Of a DNA stretch of 32,546 nt, positions 6,762-15,399 are shown one piece after another (position 1 is the stretch's first letter; each line of letters begins with the position of its first letter). This DNA comes from Tissierella_B sp964485455 (GTDB lineage: Bacteria > Bacillota > Clostridia > Tissierellales > Tissierellaceae), in contig CAZAJU010000011.1 of the NCBI GenBank assembly GCA_964485455.1, forward strand, positions 1 to 32,546, given 5' to 3'. Below the pieces are notes generated by a model. The model saw nothing but the letters and a program-made list of their open reading frames with translations. It searched no databases and had not been told where the DNA came from. Position numbers and translations under genes: made by a program.

Positions 6762-7217
6762 TTAGGCATTACCTAAGTACTTGAGATTATTGCAAGAACT
6801 ACAGCTTACACCAGCGGAAACTCTTTCTGAATAATTTGGGCAGCGACTATTAAGGTTAAAAATTAATTCAAATGTGCTCTCGTCAGAGGCAAATTCACAG
6901 GAATATTTTTTTCTTATATCTCCCTTCCCAAAATTATAAGTATGGGTATATTCCGCCCTGCCTCCAGCTACCTGTTCTAGGTCATCATCTGATATTTCCC
7001 CATAAGTCGGTTTTTCCTGCTCTTTCATGTCCTCAAGGCTAAATTCAAAGCCATTCTCCTTGGCAAGTGGAATAAGCTCCTCCTTTATAACCTTATCCCA
7101 ATTCCCCTTTGTTAGTGTCTTAAATTTACACTTGTCCATAATTTCTTCGTATTTCTTCTTCAAATCTTTGTCCAAATCAGTTAACATTATAAACCTAAAA
7201 AAATTATCCTTTGACAT
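6762..7217 (-). CDS. Nif11-type RiPP precursor peptide
   Basis: 151 residues. Residues 1-86 form a Nif11-like leader: an N-terminal helix (FFRFIMLTDLDKDLKKKYEE), then PLAKENGFEFSLEDM, and a final SDDDLEQVAGG ending in the double-glycine cleavage site at 85-86. Residues 87-151 would be the core: 65 residues with Cys107, Cys126, Cys139 and Cys142 (SCSSC) and many Ser, Thr and Tyr. Peptides with this leader are modified by lanthionine synthetases, radical-SAM or cyclodehydratase enzymes and exported by C39-peptidase ABC transporters. None of these is in the window, and the ABC exporter at 9-12.5 kb has no C39 domain. A GAGGAGG site sits 8 bases from the ATG. It is monocistronic. The product's modification and activity are unknown. 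Confidence 0.82.
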   Translation of the reverse strand: MSKDNFFRFIMLTDLDKDLKKKYEEIMDKCKFKTLTKGNWDKVIKEELIPLAKENGFEFSLEDMKEQEKPTYGEISDDDLEQVAGGRAEYTHTYNFGKGDIRKKYSCEFASDESTFELIFNLNSRCPNYSERVSAGVSCSSCNNLKYLGNA

Positions 7218-7295
7218 AAATACTTCCTCCTCTATTTTGTTGGCCTATTAACTTTATCGATAATAGATAAGTCTATTCTTATAAACTTTGCCCCA

Positions 7296-7301
7296 ATTAT
7301 A
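7296..7301 (-). promoter_or_regulatory. Extended -10 promoter of the RiPP precursor gene
   Basis: Minus-strand TGATATAAT is an extended -10 about 80 bases before the start codon. It lies just after the terminator hairpin at 7315-7349, consistent with an independent transcript of about 70 leader bases. No good -35 was seen. Confidence 0.45.
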
Positions 7302-7314
7302 TCATGGGTAAAAT

Positions 7315-7349
7315 AAAAATGAGCCTTTACACTTAAAAGGCTCATTTTT
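7315..7349. terminator. Strong bidirectional terminator hairpin
   Basis: A 13-bp perfect stem (AAAAATGAGCCTT with AAGGCTCATTTTT) and a 9-base loop, with T-rich arms on both strands. It separates rlmD from the RiPP precursor. A second imperfect stem (7442-7452 with 7479-7489, 11 bp with one G-T) lies closer to rlmD. Nothing else is recognised between 7218 and 7525. Confidence 0.75.
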
Positions 7350-7525
7350 ACACTTAAAAAACTCGAATCATCTTATATTTGCTCTAGATAAACTAAAATA
7401 ATATTATTATTACACAATCCAGACATAAGATAATGAAACTTTATAGGCTGTTTTATTTGAGATAATGACTTGACCAAGAACAGTCTATAGCCAAAATTTA
7501 ATAATATCCACACACCCTCTTATTT

Positions 7526-8896
7526 CTAAATCCTTGACATCAAACAGACAGTTTCAACGTGTGGCGTCCTAGGGAACATATCCATAAGCTTAGCCTTCTT
7601 GATTTCATATCCTCTTTCTATAAATACCTTTAAATCTCTTGTAAGAGTTACTGGGTTACAGGATACATATACGAAAGTTTCAGGGTTAAAGTCTATAATT
7701 TTGTCTATAGCCTTAGGATTTATGCCTTCTCTAGGTGGATCGATTACTATTAAATCAGGTCTTTCCCTTAGTTCGTCCACAGCCTTTAGAACATCACCAG
7801 CTATAAATTCTACATTTTTCAAGTTGTTTAATTTAGCATTTTCCTTGGCCATTTGAACTGCTTCTTCTACAATCTCAATGCCTATTACCTTTCTTGCTAC
7901 AGGTGCCATTATTTGGGCAATAGTACCTGTTCCTGAGTAAAGGTCAAAGACTATTTTATCATCTATATCCCCGGCAAATTCTCTGGCTATTGAATATAGC
8001 TTTTCTGCACCTAAGGAATTTGTCTGGAAGAAAGAAAATGGAGAGATCTTGAATTTAAGCCCCAATATTTCCTCCATTATATAATCCCTTCCATATAGCA
8101 GCATTAAAGAATCAGCTTTAACTACGTCACCTAAACCATCATTTATAGTATGAAGTATTCCTGAAATTGTACCCTGAAGTTCTAATCCCAGTAGCATCTT
8201 TATCAATTCATCCTTAAATATAGTTGAATCCATCTGCTTATAAGCACTTTTAGTTACCAGGTTTACTATGATTTCATTAGTAGATGCTGCTCTTCTTATT
8301 ACAAGATGTCTGAGGATACCCTCATGTTTTCTTGTATTATAGAAGTTAACTCTCTTTTCTGTAAAATATTCTTTAACAGCTTCCCGAATAGTAGTGAAAT
8401 CTGCATTTATAATATTACAATCATTTGTATTTACAACCTCATAAAATCTTCCCTTCATATGAAGACCAAGTGCTAAAGGCCCATCTTTCTCTTCGTCTCC
8501 AAATGTATACTCCATCTTATTTCGATATCCTTCAATCACAGGGCTTGGTTCAATTCCTAAGAGATTTATATCTAAGTTTTCCTTTTCAAATAATCTTCTT
8601 ATTTGGTTTTCCTTTAGTTTTAGCTCATTCTCATAGGATAGGCTCTGATAAGTACATCCTCCACATACTCCAAAGTGAATGCACCCAAATTCTGTTTCCA
8701 GAGGAGATCTTTCTATCACCTCAAGGATTTTAGCTTCCATGATTCCCTTTTTCCACTTAGAAGCTCTTGCCTTTACCTTTTGTCCTTGGATGCCACCCTT
8801 AAATTTGATGGTCTCTCCATCATACGTAGCAGTTCCTTTATTTGGGAACTCCATATTGTCTATTCTTATTTCTATTATTTCATTTTTCTTAACCAT
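7526..8896 (-). CDS. rlmD: 23S rRNA (uracil-5-)-methyltransferase, RlmD/RlmCD type
   Basis: The 456-residue protein has an N-terminal TRAM domain (about 5-60), an iron-sulfur cysteine set (Cys72, Cys78, Cys81, Cys160), a central domain and a SAM-binding Rossmann domain (FDLYSGTGTIAQ, 317-328; IDPPREG, 385-391). The catalytic VSCNP loop has Cys413 and the C-terminal HVETV carries the general base Glu448. It methylates uridine C5 in 23S rRNA. In Bacillota a single enzyme (RlmCD) often covers U747 and U1939; which sites this one uses cannot be read from sequence. An ATG start, a housekeeping promoter and a terminator bound it as a single gene. Confidence 0.92.
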   Translation of the reverse strand: MVKKNEIIEIRIDNMEFPNKGTATYDGETIKFKGGIQGQKVKARASKWKKGIMEAKILEVIERSPLETEFGCIHFGVCGGCTYQSLSYENELKLKENQIRRLFEKENLDINLLGIEPSPVIEGYRNKMEYTFGDEEKDGPLALGLHMKGRFYEVVNTNDCNIINADFTTIREAVKEYFTEKRVNFYNTRKHEGILRHLVIRRAASTNEIIVNLVTKSAYKQMDSTIFKDELIKMLLGLELQGTISGILHTINDGLGDVVKADSLMLLYGRDYIMEEILGLKFKISPFSFFQTNSLGAEKLYSIAREFAGDIDDKIVFDLYSGTGTIAQIMAPVARKVIGIEIVEEAVQMAKENAKLNNLKNVEFIAGDVLKAVDELRERPDLIVIDPPREGINPKAIDKIIDFNPETFVYVSCNPVTLTRDLKVFIERGYEIKKAKLMDMFPRTPHVETVCLMSRI

Positions 8897-8923
8897 GTTA
8901 TCTACCTCACTCTTCTTTAGTCA

Positions 8924-8952
8924 ATTATACAGAAAAAGATTTTATATATCAA
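8924..8952 (-). promoter_or_regulatory. Promoter of rlmD
   Basis: TTGATA (8947-8952) and TATAAT (8924-8929) lie 17 bases apart, 28 bases before the start codon. Confidence 0.72.
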
Positions 8953-8962
8953 CAAATGAAAA

Positions 8963-8983
8963 AGCGAAGGATATACCTTCGCT
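8963..8983 (-). terminator. Terminator of the ABC exporter operon
   Basis: AGCGAAGG pairs with CCTTCGCT around a 5-base loop, followed on the minus strand by TTTTTC. It begins 8 bases past the stop of the last exporter gene. Confidence 0.8.
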
Positions 8984-8990
8984 AAGCTCT

Positions 8991-10823
8991 TTAATCTAAT
9001 TCAATTGTTCCTGCATTTAATGCATAATAACGTCCATTTACCGCCATTAATTCTTCATGATTGCCTCGTTCTATAATCTCACCATTCTCAAGTACCATGA
9101 TTGCATTGGAATCACGAACAGTAGAAAGTCTATGGGCGATTACAAAAGTTGTTCTTCCTTCCATAAGCTTATCCATTCCTTCAGATATAAGCTTTTCAGT
9201 TCTTGTATCCACTGATGAAGTAGCTTCATCCAAGATAAGAATCTCCGGATCTGCTATAGCTGCTCTTGCAATGGAAAGAAGCTGTCTTTCACCTTGTGAT
9301 AGGTTTTGACCATCTGTAATAAGCATAGTATCATAGCCATGAGGAAGGTGCTGTATAAAGTAATGTGCATTGGCCAGTTTGGCTGCTTCTTCAACCTCTT
9401 CATCAGTTGCATCAAGTCTACCATATCTAATATTATCTGCTACGGTTCCTTCAAATAGGTGAACATCCTGAAGAACAATACTCATAGTACTTCTTAAATC
9501 CATCTTATTTATTCTTCTTATATCTACACCATCATAAAGTATAGAACCATTATTTATTTCATAAAATCGGTTTATAAGATTGGTTATTGTAGTTTTTCCA
9601 GCACCTGTAGAGCCAACAAAGGCAATCTTTTGCCCAGGTTTTGCATATAGATTGATGTTTTTTAAAACCTTCTTTTCTGGTGCATATCCGAAGTCTACAT
9701 CCTTAAAGCTAATATATCCATTTACGGGCACATAGTCATAGCTTCCATCTGCATTTGGCACCTTCCAACAATGGTTTCCCTTTCCATTACAATCTCTTGC
9801 AAGCCTTACATCCCCTTCATCTTTTTCAACTTCCTCATCTAGGATATTGAAGATTCTCTCTGCTCCAGCAAGTGCTGCGAACAGAGTATTAAGCTGATTA
9901 GATACCATAGTTATAGGTCTTGAAATAGTTCTTGTAAATTGTAAAAACGCTGCAATATTACCAACACTAAGAGAATTCTTTATTACCAAAAGGGAACCTA
10001 AAATAGCTATTACCGAATACAGGATAAAAGTAAGATTTCCCATTATTGGCATTAGCATCACACCAAATGTTGATGCTTTAGATGCAGATTTCCTTAGCTC
10101 ATCATTTCGATTTCTGAAGTCTTCAATCGCTCTATCCTCATAATTAAATACCTTTACAACCTTTTGTCCTGACATCATCTCTTCTATATATCCATTCATC
10201 TCCCCTAGTCTAAGCTGCTGATTTCTAAAGTAGTTAGCAGATTTTGAACCAATAAACTTGATGATAAAAAACATCAATACAAGCATTATTGCTACTACAA
10301 GGGTTAAAATAGGGCTAATAATAATCATCATAACAAATGTACCTATTACTGTTATTATGGATACAATTATTTGAGATACAGCTTGTTCTAATGATTGATT
10401 CAACATGTCCACGTCATTTGTAAATGTAGACATAAGTTCTCCATGTGAATGTGTATCAAAATAGGAAATTGGTAGTTTTTCCATATGAGCAAACATTTCT
10501 TCACGAATTCTATGGATAATCTTCTGAGCTAAACTTGCCATAGTTCTGTTGCCTAAATATTGTCCTAGAGTTGCTATCAAAACAAATCCTGCCATTATTA
10601 ATATAAATTTGATAGCATCGTCAATAGGTCCTCCAGTAACGAATACATCTATAATTGGACTTAACATACCATTTGTAGCTACTTCTGCTAGAGTAGCGAA
10701 TATTATGGATAGTATTCCAAAAGCAAATATGGACTTATAAAATTTAAAGTAGCTAAATAGCCTCACCAGGGTCTTCTTTGGGTCCTTTGGTCTAAATCCT
10801 GCTTTACCTTTACCATGCATCAT
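8991..10823 (-). CDS. Heterodimeric ABC exporter subunit, catalytically competent half
   Basis: 610 residues: six membrane helices (about 30-320) then an ATPase domain with Walker A GSTGAGKTT (404-412), signature LSQGE (508-512), Walker B ILILDEATSS with catalytic Glu533 and switch His564. Between the two lies a linker insert (about 340-368) with two cysteines and WKVPNADGSYDYVP, often seen in this exporter subfamily. It overlaps the upstream subunit by 4 bases (ATGA), and the pair form one multidrug or peptide-type exporter in the membrane. The non-canonical signature here completes the partner's degenerate ATP site. Regulation is by the MarR protein at the head of the operon. The substrate is unknown; drug efflux is the usual role. 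Confidence 0.9.
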   Translation of the reverse strand: MMHGKGKAGFRPKDPKKTLVRLFSYFKFYKSIFAFGILSIIFATLAEVATNGMLSPIIDVFVTGGPIDDAIKFILIMAGFVLIATLGQYLGNRTMASLAQKIIHRIREEMFAHMEKLPISYFDTHSHGELMSTFTNDVDMLNQSLEQAVSQIIVSIITVIGTFVMMIIISPILTLVVAIMLVLMFFIIKFIGSKSANYFRNQQLRLGEMNGYIEEMMSGQKVVKVFNYEDRAIEDFRNRNDELRKSASKASTFGVMLMPIMGNLTFILYSVIAILGSLLVIKNSLSVGNIAAFLQFTRTISRPITMVSNQLNTLFAALAGAERIFNILDEEVEKDEGDVRLARDCNGKGNHCWKVPNADGSYDYVPVNGYISFKDVDFGYAPEKKVLKNINLYAKPGQKIAFVGSTGAGKTTITNLINRFYEINNGSILYDGVDIRRINKMDLRSTMSIVLQDVHLFEGTVADNIRYGRLDATDEEVEEAAKLANAHYFIQHLPHGYDTMLITDGQNLSQGERQLLSIARAAIADPEILILDEATSSVDTRTEKLISEGMDKLMEGRTTFVIAHRLSTVRDSNAIMVLENGEIIERGNHEELMAVNGRYYALNAGTIELD

Positions 10824-12544
10824 TCTCCAATCACTCCTTTCTGTTGTGATTCATATATTTCTTTATAGATTGGAGAGCTATTCATTAATTCATCATGATG
10901 GCCAATTGATTCTATGCATCCTTCATGCAATACAATTATCCTATCTGCATGCTGTATTGATGAAATTCTCTGAGCTATTATAATAGTGGTCACATCTGGT
11001 AGATCTTTTTTAAATGACCTTTGAATCTTAGCATCTGTAGTCATATCTACAGCACTTGTAGAGTCATCCAAAATAATTGCTTTTGGTGACTTCATCAAAG
11101 CACGAGCAATGGAAAGTCGTTGTTTTTGACCACCAGAATAGTTATCTCCATTTTGTTCTACAATATGGTCTAATCCATCTTCATAGGTAGATACAAACTC
11201 CCATGCTTGGGCTTGCTTTAAAGCTTTAATAATCTCTTCATCTGTAGCATTTTCATTTCCCCACTTCATATTGCTTCTTATGGTCCCTGAAAATAATGTA
11301 TTCTTCTGCAATACAAAAGCTACCTTATCACGAAGAAACTCTAAATCATAATTCCTTACATCGACTCCTCCTACCTCTACAGAACCTTCCGTTACATCAT
11401 AAAGTCTAGGTATAAGTTGAACCAAGGTAGATTTAGATGACCCAGTTGAGCCTATTATACCTAAAGTCTCTCCTGATTTAATGCTAAAGTCAATATTCTT
11501 AAGAGTATATTCTGAGCTACCTGGATAACGAAAGCTTACATTTTCAAAGGCTATTGTACCATCCTTCATTTCCTTAATAGAATTTGATTTTTCCTTTATT
11601 TCAGACTCAGTATTGACCACTTCTAAAACTCTCGATACAGAAGCTGAGCCACGTAAAAGATTCATAAAATACATAGATATCATCATTAGTGACATAAGAA
11701 CCTGAGTAATATATGTTACAAAGGAAATTAAAGCTCCGCCACTCATACTTCCAAGTGAGATTTGTTTACCTCCAAACCATAAAACTGCTATGATAGTGGA
11801 ATAAACAATTAGGTTGAATATAGGCATTAAAAATATAATATATGAAATAGCTTTTAATGCTGTATTCATAAGATCATCATTTTTTTCTTTAAATTTTTTC
11901 TCCTCAAAATCCTGTCTATTGAAGGACTTAACGACTCTCATATTGGTCAAATTTTCTTGAGTTACTCCATTTACCCTATCTACATGGGTTTGAAGTCTTA
12001 TAAAAAGAGGTCTTGCCTTGCTTAATGTGAAGGTTATTGCAATAGCTAGTAATGGTAAAGAAATAAGAAATACTCTAGCCAGAGATGCGTTTACTTTAAA
12101 TGCCATAAATAGGGCAAAAATCATCATAAACGGAAACCTAATTGCCATTCTAAGGGTCATCATTGTTACCTGACCTATGGTATTACAATCATTGGTAAGT
12201 CGTGTTATTAGTGATGAAACTGTAAACGTATCAAGATTAGCAAAGGAAAAACTCTGAACTTTCTCAAATACCTTTTGTCTTATTTCCGCAGCAAATCCAT
12301 AGCCTGCACTTGCTCCAAAAAATGAGCTAGAAATACCTAGAACCATAGCTAATAATGCAACTAATATCATCATGATTCCAGTTTTTACAATATAGTCTAT
12401 ATCCTGATTTACAATACCTACATCTACTATTCCCGACATAAGATAAGGTATTATAACGTCTCCTAATACTTCTAAGATCATAAAAATAGGACTTAGTACT
12501 GCAAATACAAGATACTTCTTCATCAATGGTAATAATTTTTTCAA
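10820..12544 (-). CDS. Heterodimeric ABC exporter subunit with degenerate ATPase site
   Basis: 574 residues: a six-helix membrane domain followed by an ATPase domain with Walker A GSTGSSKST and a canonical YSGGQKQR signature. Walker B reads ILDDSTSA with Asp494 in place of the catalytic Glu, and the switch motif reads AQRIS with Gln525 in place of His. This is the pattern of the non-hydrolysing half of BmrCD/TM287-288-type exporters; its good signature motif serves the partner's active site. The start is TTG with an AGGAGGG site 5 bases upstream. It is preceded by the MarR gene (16-base gap) and overlaps its partner by 4 bases. Confidence 0.9.
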   Translation of the reverse strand: MKKLLPLMKKYLVFAVLSPIFMILEVLGDVIIPYLMSGIVDVGIVNQDIDYIVKTGIMMILVALLAMVLGISSSFFGASAGYGFAAEIRQKVFEKVQSFSFANLDTFTVSSLITRLTNDCNTIGQVTMMTLRMAIRFPFMMIFALFMAFKVNASLARVFLISLPLLAIAITFTLSKARPLFIRLQTHVDRVNGVTQENLTNMRVVKSFNRQDFEEKKFKEKNDDLMNTALKAISYIIFLMPIFNLIVYSTIIAVLWFGGKQISLGSMSGGALISFVTYITQVLMSLMMISMYFMNLLRGSASVSRVLEVVNTESEIKEKSNSIKEMKDGTIAFENVSFRYPGSSEYTLKNIDFSIKSGETLGIIGSTGSSKSTLVQLIPRLYDVTEGSVEVGGVDVRNYDLEFLRDKVAFVLQKNTLFSGTIRSNMKWGNENATDEEIIKALKQAQAWEFVSTYEDGLDHIVEQNGDNYSGGQKQRLSIARALMKSPKAIILDDSTSAVDMTTDAKIQRSFKKDLPDVTTIIIAQRISSIQHADRIIVLHEGCIESIGHHDELMNSSPIYKEIYESQQKGVIGE

Positions 12545-12559
12545 TATATCCCTCCTGTT

Positions 12560-13009
12560 CTAAATATTTTCTGAATATCTATTAATAATATCATCCATGT
12601 TAATTCGAATTCTTTGAAGATAATTATCAAGTAAAATCAACTCTTCCTCTTTAAACCCTATGAAAAGATCTTCATACACCTTTAATAAATATTCCTGATA
12701 ATCATTTATTAAAGTTTCACCTTTTGCAGTTACAACCAATCTGTTATATCGCATATCAGTTTCTAGTGGAATCTGCTCTAAGATATTCTCATTAATAAGT
12801 CTTTTTACTGATTGACTCATAGCACCTTCTGTGAATTTCATCTCCTTAGCCAATTCCTTCTGACTTTTCTCTGGATACTTTTGTACCATAATAGCTAAAT
12901 GCAATAATCCAATTCTTAAATCATATTCATTTATCTTCTGCTGCATTATGTTTGCCATTCCTGAATGGACCGCTTTTAAACGCATAGTTACATCTCTTTT
13001 TAACATCAT
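12560..13009 (-). CDS. MarR-family transcriptional regulator
   Basis: 149 residues with the winged-helix layout of MarR: an N-terminal dimerisation helix, recognition region (SQKELAKEMKFTEGAMSQSV then KRLINENILEQIPLETDMR, a wing with D-x-R) and C-terminal dimerisation helices. It heads the exporter operon and probably represses it from the palindromes just upstream, relieved by a substrate of the pump. Both adjacent ATGs are possible; a GGGGG site precedes them by 3 bases. No cysteine-based redox sensing is evident. Confidence 0.88.
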   Translation of the reverse strand: MMLKRDVTMRLKAVHSGMANIMQQKINEYDLRIGLLHLAIMVQKYPEKSQKELAKEMKFTEGAMSQSVKRLINENILEQIPLETDMRYNRLVVTAKGETLINDYQEYLLKVYEDLFIGFKEEELILLDNYLQRIRINMDDIINRYSENI

Positions 13010-13023
13010 TTACCCCCAATCAC

Positions 13024-13086
13024 TTTAATGCTAAACTATTTTTAACATAATAGTTTAATGCTAAACTATTTTAGGTTATTTGTCAA
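13024..13086 (-). promoter_or_regulatory. MarR-controlled promoter with repeated operator
   Basis: TTGACA (13081-13086) and TAGCAT (13058-13063) are 17 bases apart. The -10 lies inside a perfect inverted repeat, AATAGTTTA-N4-TAAACTATT (13049-13070). The sequence TTTAATGCTAAACTATTT occurs twice, 30 bases apart (13024-13041 and 13054-13071), giving a full site over the -10 and a half site over the early transcript. A further palindrome, ATATACCGGTATAT (13086-13099), abuts the -35. Confidence 0.72.
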
Positions 13087-13128
13087 TATACCGGTATATG
13101 ATTTATACAAATGATTGGTAAACTAAAA

Positions 13129-13163
13129 AAGCATTATTCATGGTGTAATCATAAATAATGCTT
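13129..13163 (-). terminator. Terminator of the T-box-controlled transporter operon
   Basis: AAGCATTATT pairs with AATAATGCTT around a 15-base loop, followed on the minus strand by a T-run. It lies 12 bases after the M20 gene's stop. Confidence 0.75.
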
Positions 13164-13174
13164 CTTGTTGAATA

Positions 13175-14611
13175 TTAATATTTCCCTACAGGTGGTTTGA
13201 CATAATCCGGTAGTGGACAGCTATATTTCCCGCCATTTTGTTTTAGAACCTCTTCCTTAGCCTTTTGAATTACCTCAGGTCTTGTCATAGTTCGAATAGC
13301 TGCAAGAGCCATTGCCTTCCCTGCAGTTAACATTCCCTTAAAACCAATACTACTGTTGGATTGGCCTGTCATCTGCCAAGTATGGCCTACATTTCCTAGG
13401 CACTGCGTTGCTATATTAAAATTCAAAGTTGGAACTGTGTAGGATACATCTCCTACATCTGTGGAACCACTTTGATAGGTTTTATTTTTATAGTCATAGT
13501 CATGAACTTCATCATCTAATGGTTTTTCAAGCTTTTCTTCAAGTCTTTCATCTCCGTATAATTCCACTATAAAGGACTTTATAGATTCAATTGTAGATTC
13601 ATTATAGGTATTAAGGTATTTTTTTGCCAAGCTATAATCGTTGTCATCCCACTTTGGAGCCCCAACATCTTTTAGCGCTTGATCAGCTATTGGAGCAAGC
13701 TGACTATTTGTTATATAGTCAGAAAAGGCCATAGTTACCTCATAGTTCATTGAAGTATCAGTCATCCTAGCTGCTCCTTCAGCTACTCTTACCACCCTAT
13801 CAAATAAGACCTTAAGATCTTTTACCTTTGGAGAACGAACTTCATATTTTACCACTGCATGGTCCTGAACTACATTTGGAGCTACTCCACCTGAATCCGA
13901 GTAGGCATAGTGTATTCTTTCCTGGTCAAACATGTGCTCTCTCAAATAGTTACAGCCAACACTCATCAATTCAGCTGCATCCAAAGCACTTCTACCAAGC
14001 CATGGAGAACCACCTGCATGGGATGAAATACCCTGAAAAGTAAAGTTTGCTCCCATTATAGCAACATTTCTGTCAGATTGGACTTGGTTTTCTGTTGCAG
14101 GATGCCATGTATAGACAAAGTCAACTCCATCAAAAACACCAGCACGAGCCATAAACTGCTTTGCCCCTGCCCCTTCTTCAGCTGCACATCCAAAATACAT
14201 TACGGTTCCAGGTAGATTATTAATCACTAAATATTCCTTTACTGCTAGAGCTGCTGCTAAAGACCCTACACCTAGGAGATTATGCCCACATCCGTGTCCA
14301 GGCCCTCCTTCTACAATAGGTCTCTTCTCAGAACATGATGACTCCTGGCTTAAGGTATCCAGGGCATCATATTCTCCTAAGAAACCAAATACTGGACTTC
14401 CTTCTCCAAAGGAAGCAGTAAATGCTGTTGGGATATCCGCTACTCCTTCAACTATTTTAAATCCTTCTTTCTGAAGAACATCACAAAGTAGCTTTACAGA
14501 TTTTTTCTCATCATAGGGAAGCTCCGCAAATTCCCATATTTCACTGCTTACATCTATAAATAAATCTTTTTTATCGTCAATATATTTACTAATAAATTCT
14601 AAATCCTTCAT
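13175..14611 (-). CDS. M20-family amidohydrolase, AbgB-like
   Basis: About 478 residues from the ATG at 14611, chosen because GGAGG lies 5 bases upstream; an earlier in-frame start at 14638 adds nine residues without a site. Metal-site motifs of M20 peptidases are present: GFLGEYDALD, GHGCGHN and EEGAGAKQF, then the dimerisation lid and a C-terminal STDVGDVSY motif typical of AbgB/p-aminobenzoyl-glutamate hydrolase relatives. It probably hydrolyses an amide or dipeptide in the cytoplasm. It is the last gene after an amino-acid ABC transporter under a T-box leader read as histidine, which suggests the imported substrate is a histidine-containing dipeptide or N-acyl-histidine. The substrate is inference; the family is firm. 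Confidence 0.85.
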   Translation of the reverse strand: MKDLEFISKYIDDKKDLFIDVSSEIWEFAELPYDEKKSVKLLCDVLQKEGFKIVEGVADIPTAFTASFGEGSPVFGFLGEYDALDTLSQESSCSEKRPIVEGGPGHGCGHNLLGVGSLAAALAVKEYLVINNLPGTVMYFGCAAEEGAGAKQFMARAGVFDGVDFVYTWHPATENQVQSDRNVAIMGANFTFQGISSHAGGSPWLGRSALDAAELMSVGCNYLREHMFDQERIHYAYSDSGGVAPNVVQDHAVVKYEVRSPKVKDLKVLFDRVVRVAEGAARMTDTSMNYEVTMAFSDYITNSQLAPIADQALKDVGAPKWDDNDYSLAKKYLNTYNESTIESIKSFIVELYGDERLEEKLEKPLDDEVHDYDYKNKTYQSGSTDVGDVSYTVPTLNFNIATQCLGNVGHTWQMTGQSNSSIGFKGMLTAGKAMALAAIRTMTRPEVIQKAKEEVLKQNGGKYSCPLPDYVKPPVGKY

Positions 14612-14661
14612 AAAAACCTCCAAATAAACTTTAAACAATTGCTTTATATATTTTATTGCAA

Positions 14662-15399
14662 CTATAACACTTTACTTAAAAACTCTATAGTTCTTGGATT
14701 CTTTGGATTATTGAATATTTCTTCAGGACTTCCTTGTTCTTGAATTACACCATCTGCCATAAATAAGACTCTATCACTTACCTCTTTTGCAAATCCCATT
14801 TCATGAGTTACTATTACTATAGTCATTCCAATATTGGCTAAATCCTTTATTACTTCTAGAACTTCCTTTACCATTTCAGGGTCAAGAGCACTAGTTGGTT
14901 CATCAAATAGTATAACATCTGGCTCCATTGCCATTGCCCTAACAATTGCCAGCCTTTGTTTCTGACCTCCTGAAAGTTTAGTAGGATATTCGTCTTTTTT
15001 ATCAACTAAGCCAACTCTTTCTAGTAAATCCATAGCCATCTTGTCAGCTTCAACTTTCGGTATCTTTTTCTCAAGGATAGGGGCAAGAGTAATATTCTCT
15101 ATCACAGTCAAGTGTGGAAACACGTTGAATAGTTGAAATACCATACCTATTCTTTGTCTATGCTTTGCTACGTTTACCTTTTTATCCGTAAGATTTGTAC
15201 CTTCAAAATATACACTCCCTGATGTAGGAGTCTCTAATAGATTTAAACATCTTAAGAATGTACTCTTTCCACTTCCAGATGGTCCGATAATAGATACTAC
15301 TTCTCCTTCATATATGGTCTCGTTTATGTTTTTCAGAACTTCCAAGTCACCAAAGGATTTAAATAAATTTTCAACTCTTATGATTTCTTTATTACTCAT
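14662..15399 (-). CDS. Amino-acid ABC transporter ATPase
   Basis: 245 residues from the ATG at 15399, with AGGAGA about 10 bases upstream; the TTG at 15420 in the same frame lacks a site. Standard polar-amino-acid ATPase: Walker A GPSGSGKST, Q-loop FQLFNVFPH, signature LSGGQKQR, Walker B VILFDEPTSALDPE, switch VTHEMGF. It overlaps the permease gene by 8 bases and powers uptake with the neighbouring permease and binding protein. Members of this family serve Gln, His, Arg or cystine; the T-box upstream favours histidine or a related compound. Confidence 0.9.
   Translation of the reverse strand: MSNKEIIRVENLFKSFGDLEVLKNINETIYEGEVVSIIGPSGSGKSTFLRCLNLLETPTSGSVYFEGTNLTDKKVNVAKHRQRIGMVFQLFNVFPHLTVIENITLAPILEKKIPKVEADKMAMDLLERVGLVDKKDEYPTKLSGGQKQRLAIVRAMAMEPDVILFDEPTSALDPEMVKEVLEVIKDLANIGMTIVIVTHEMGFAKEVSDRVLFMADGVIQEQGSPEEIFNNPKNPRTIEFLSKVL

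Noticed and set aside
8991..12544. The ABC exporter as the secretion system of the Nif11 peptide
   Set aside because: Neither subunit has an N-terminal C39 peptidase domain, the operon has its own MarR control and terminator, and rlmD lies between.
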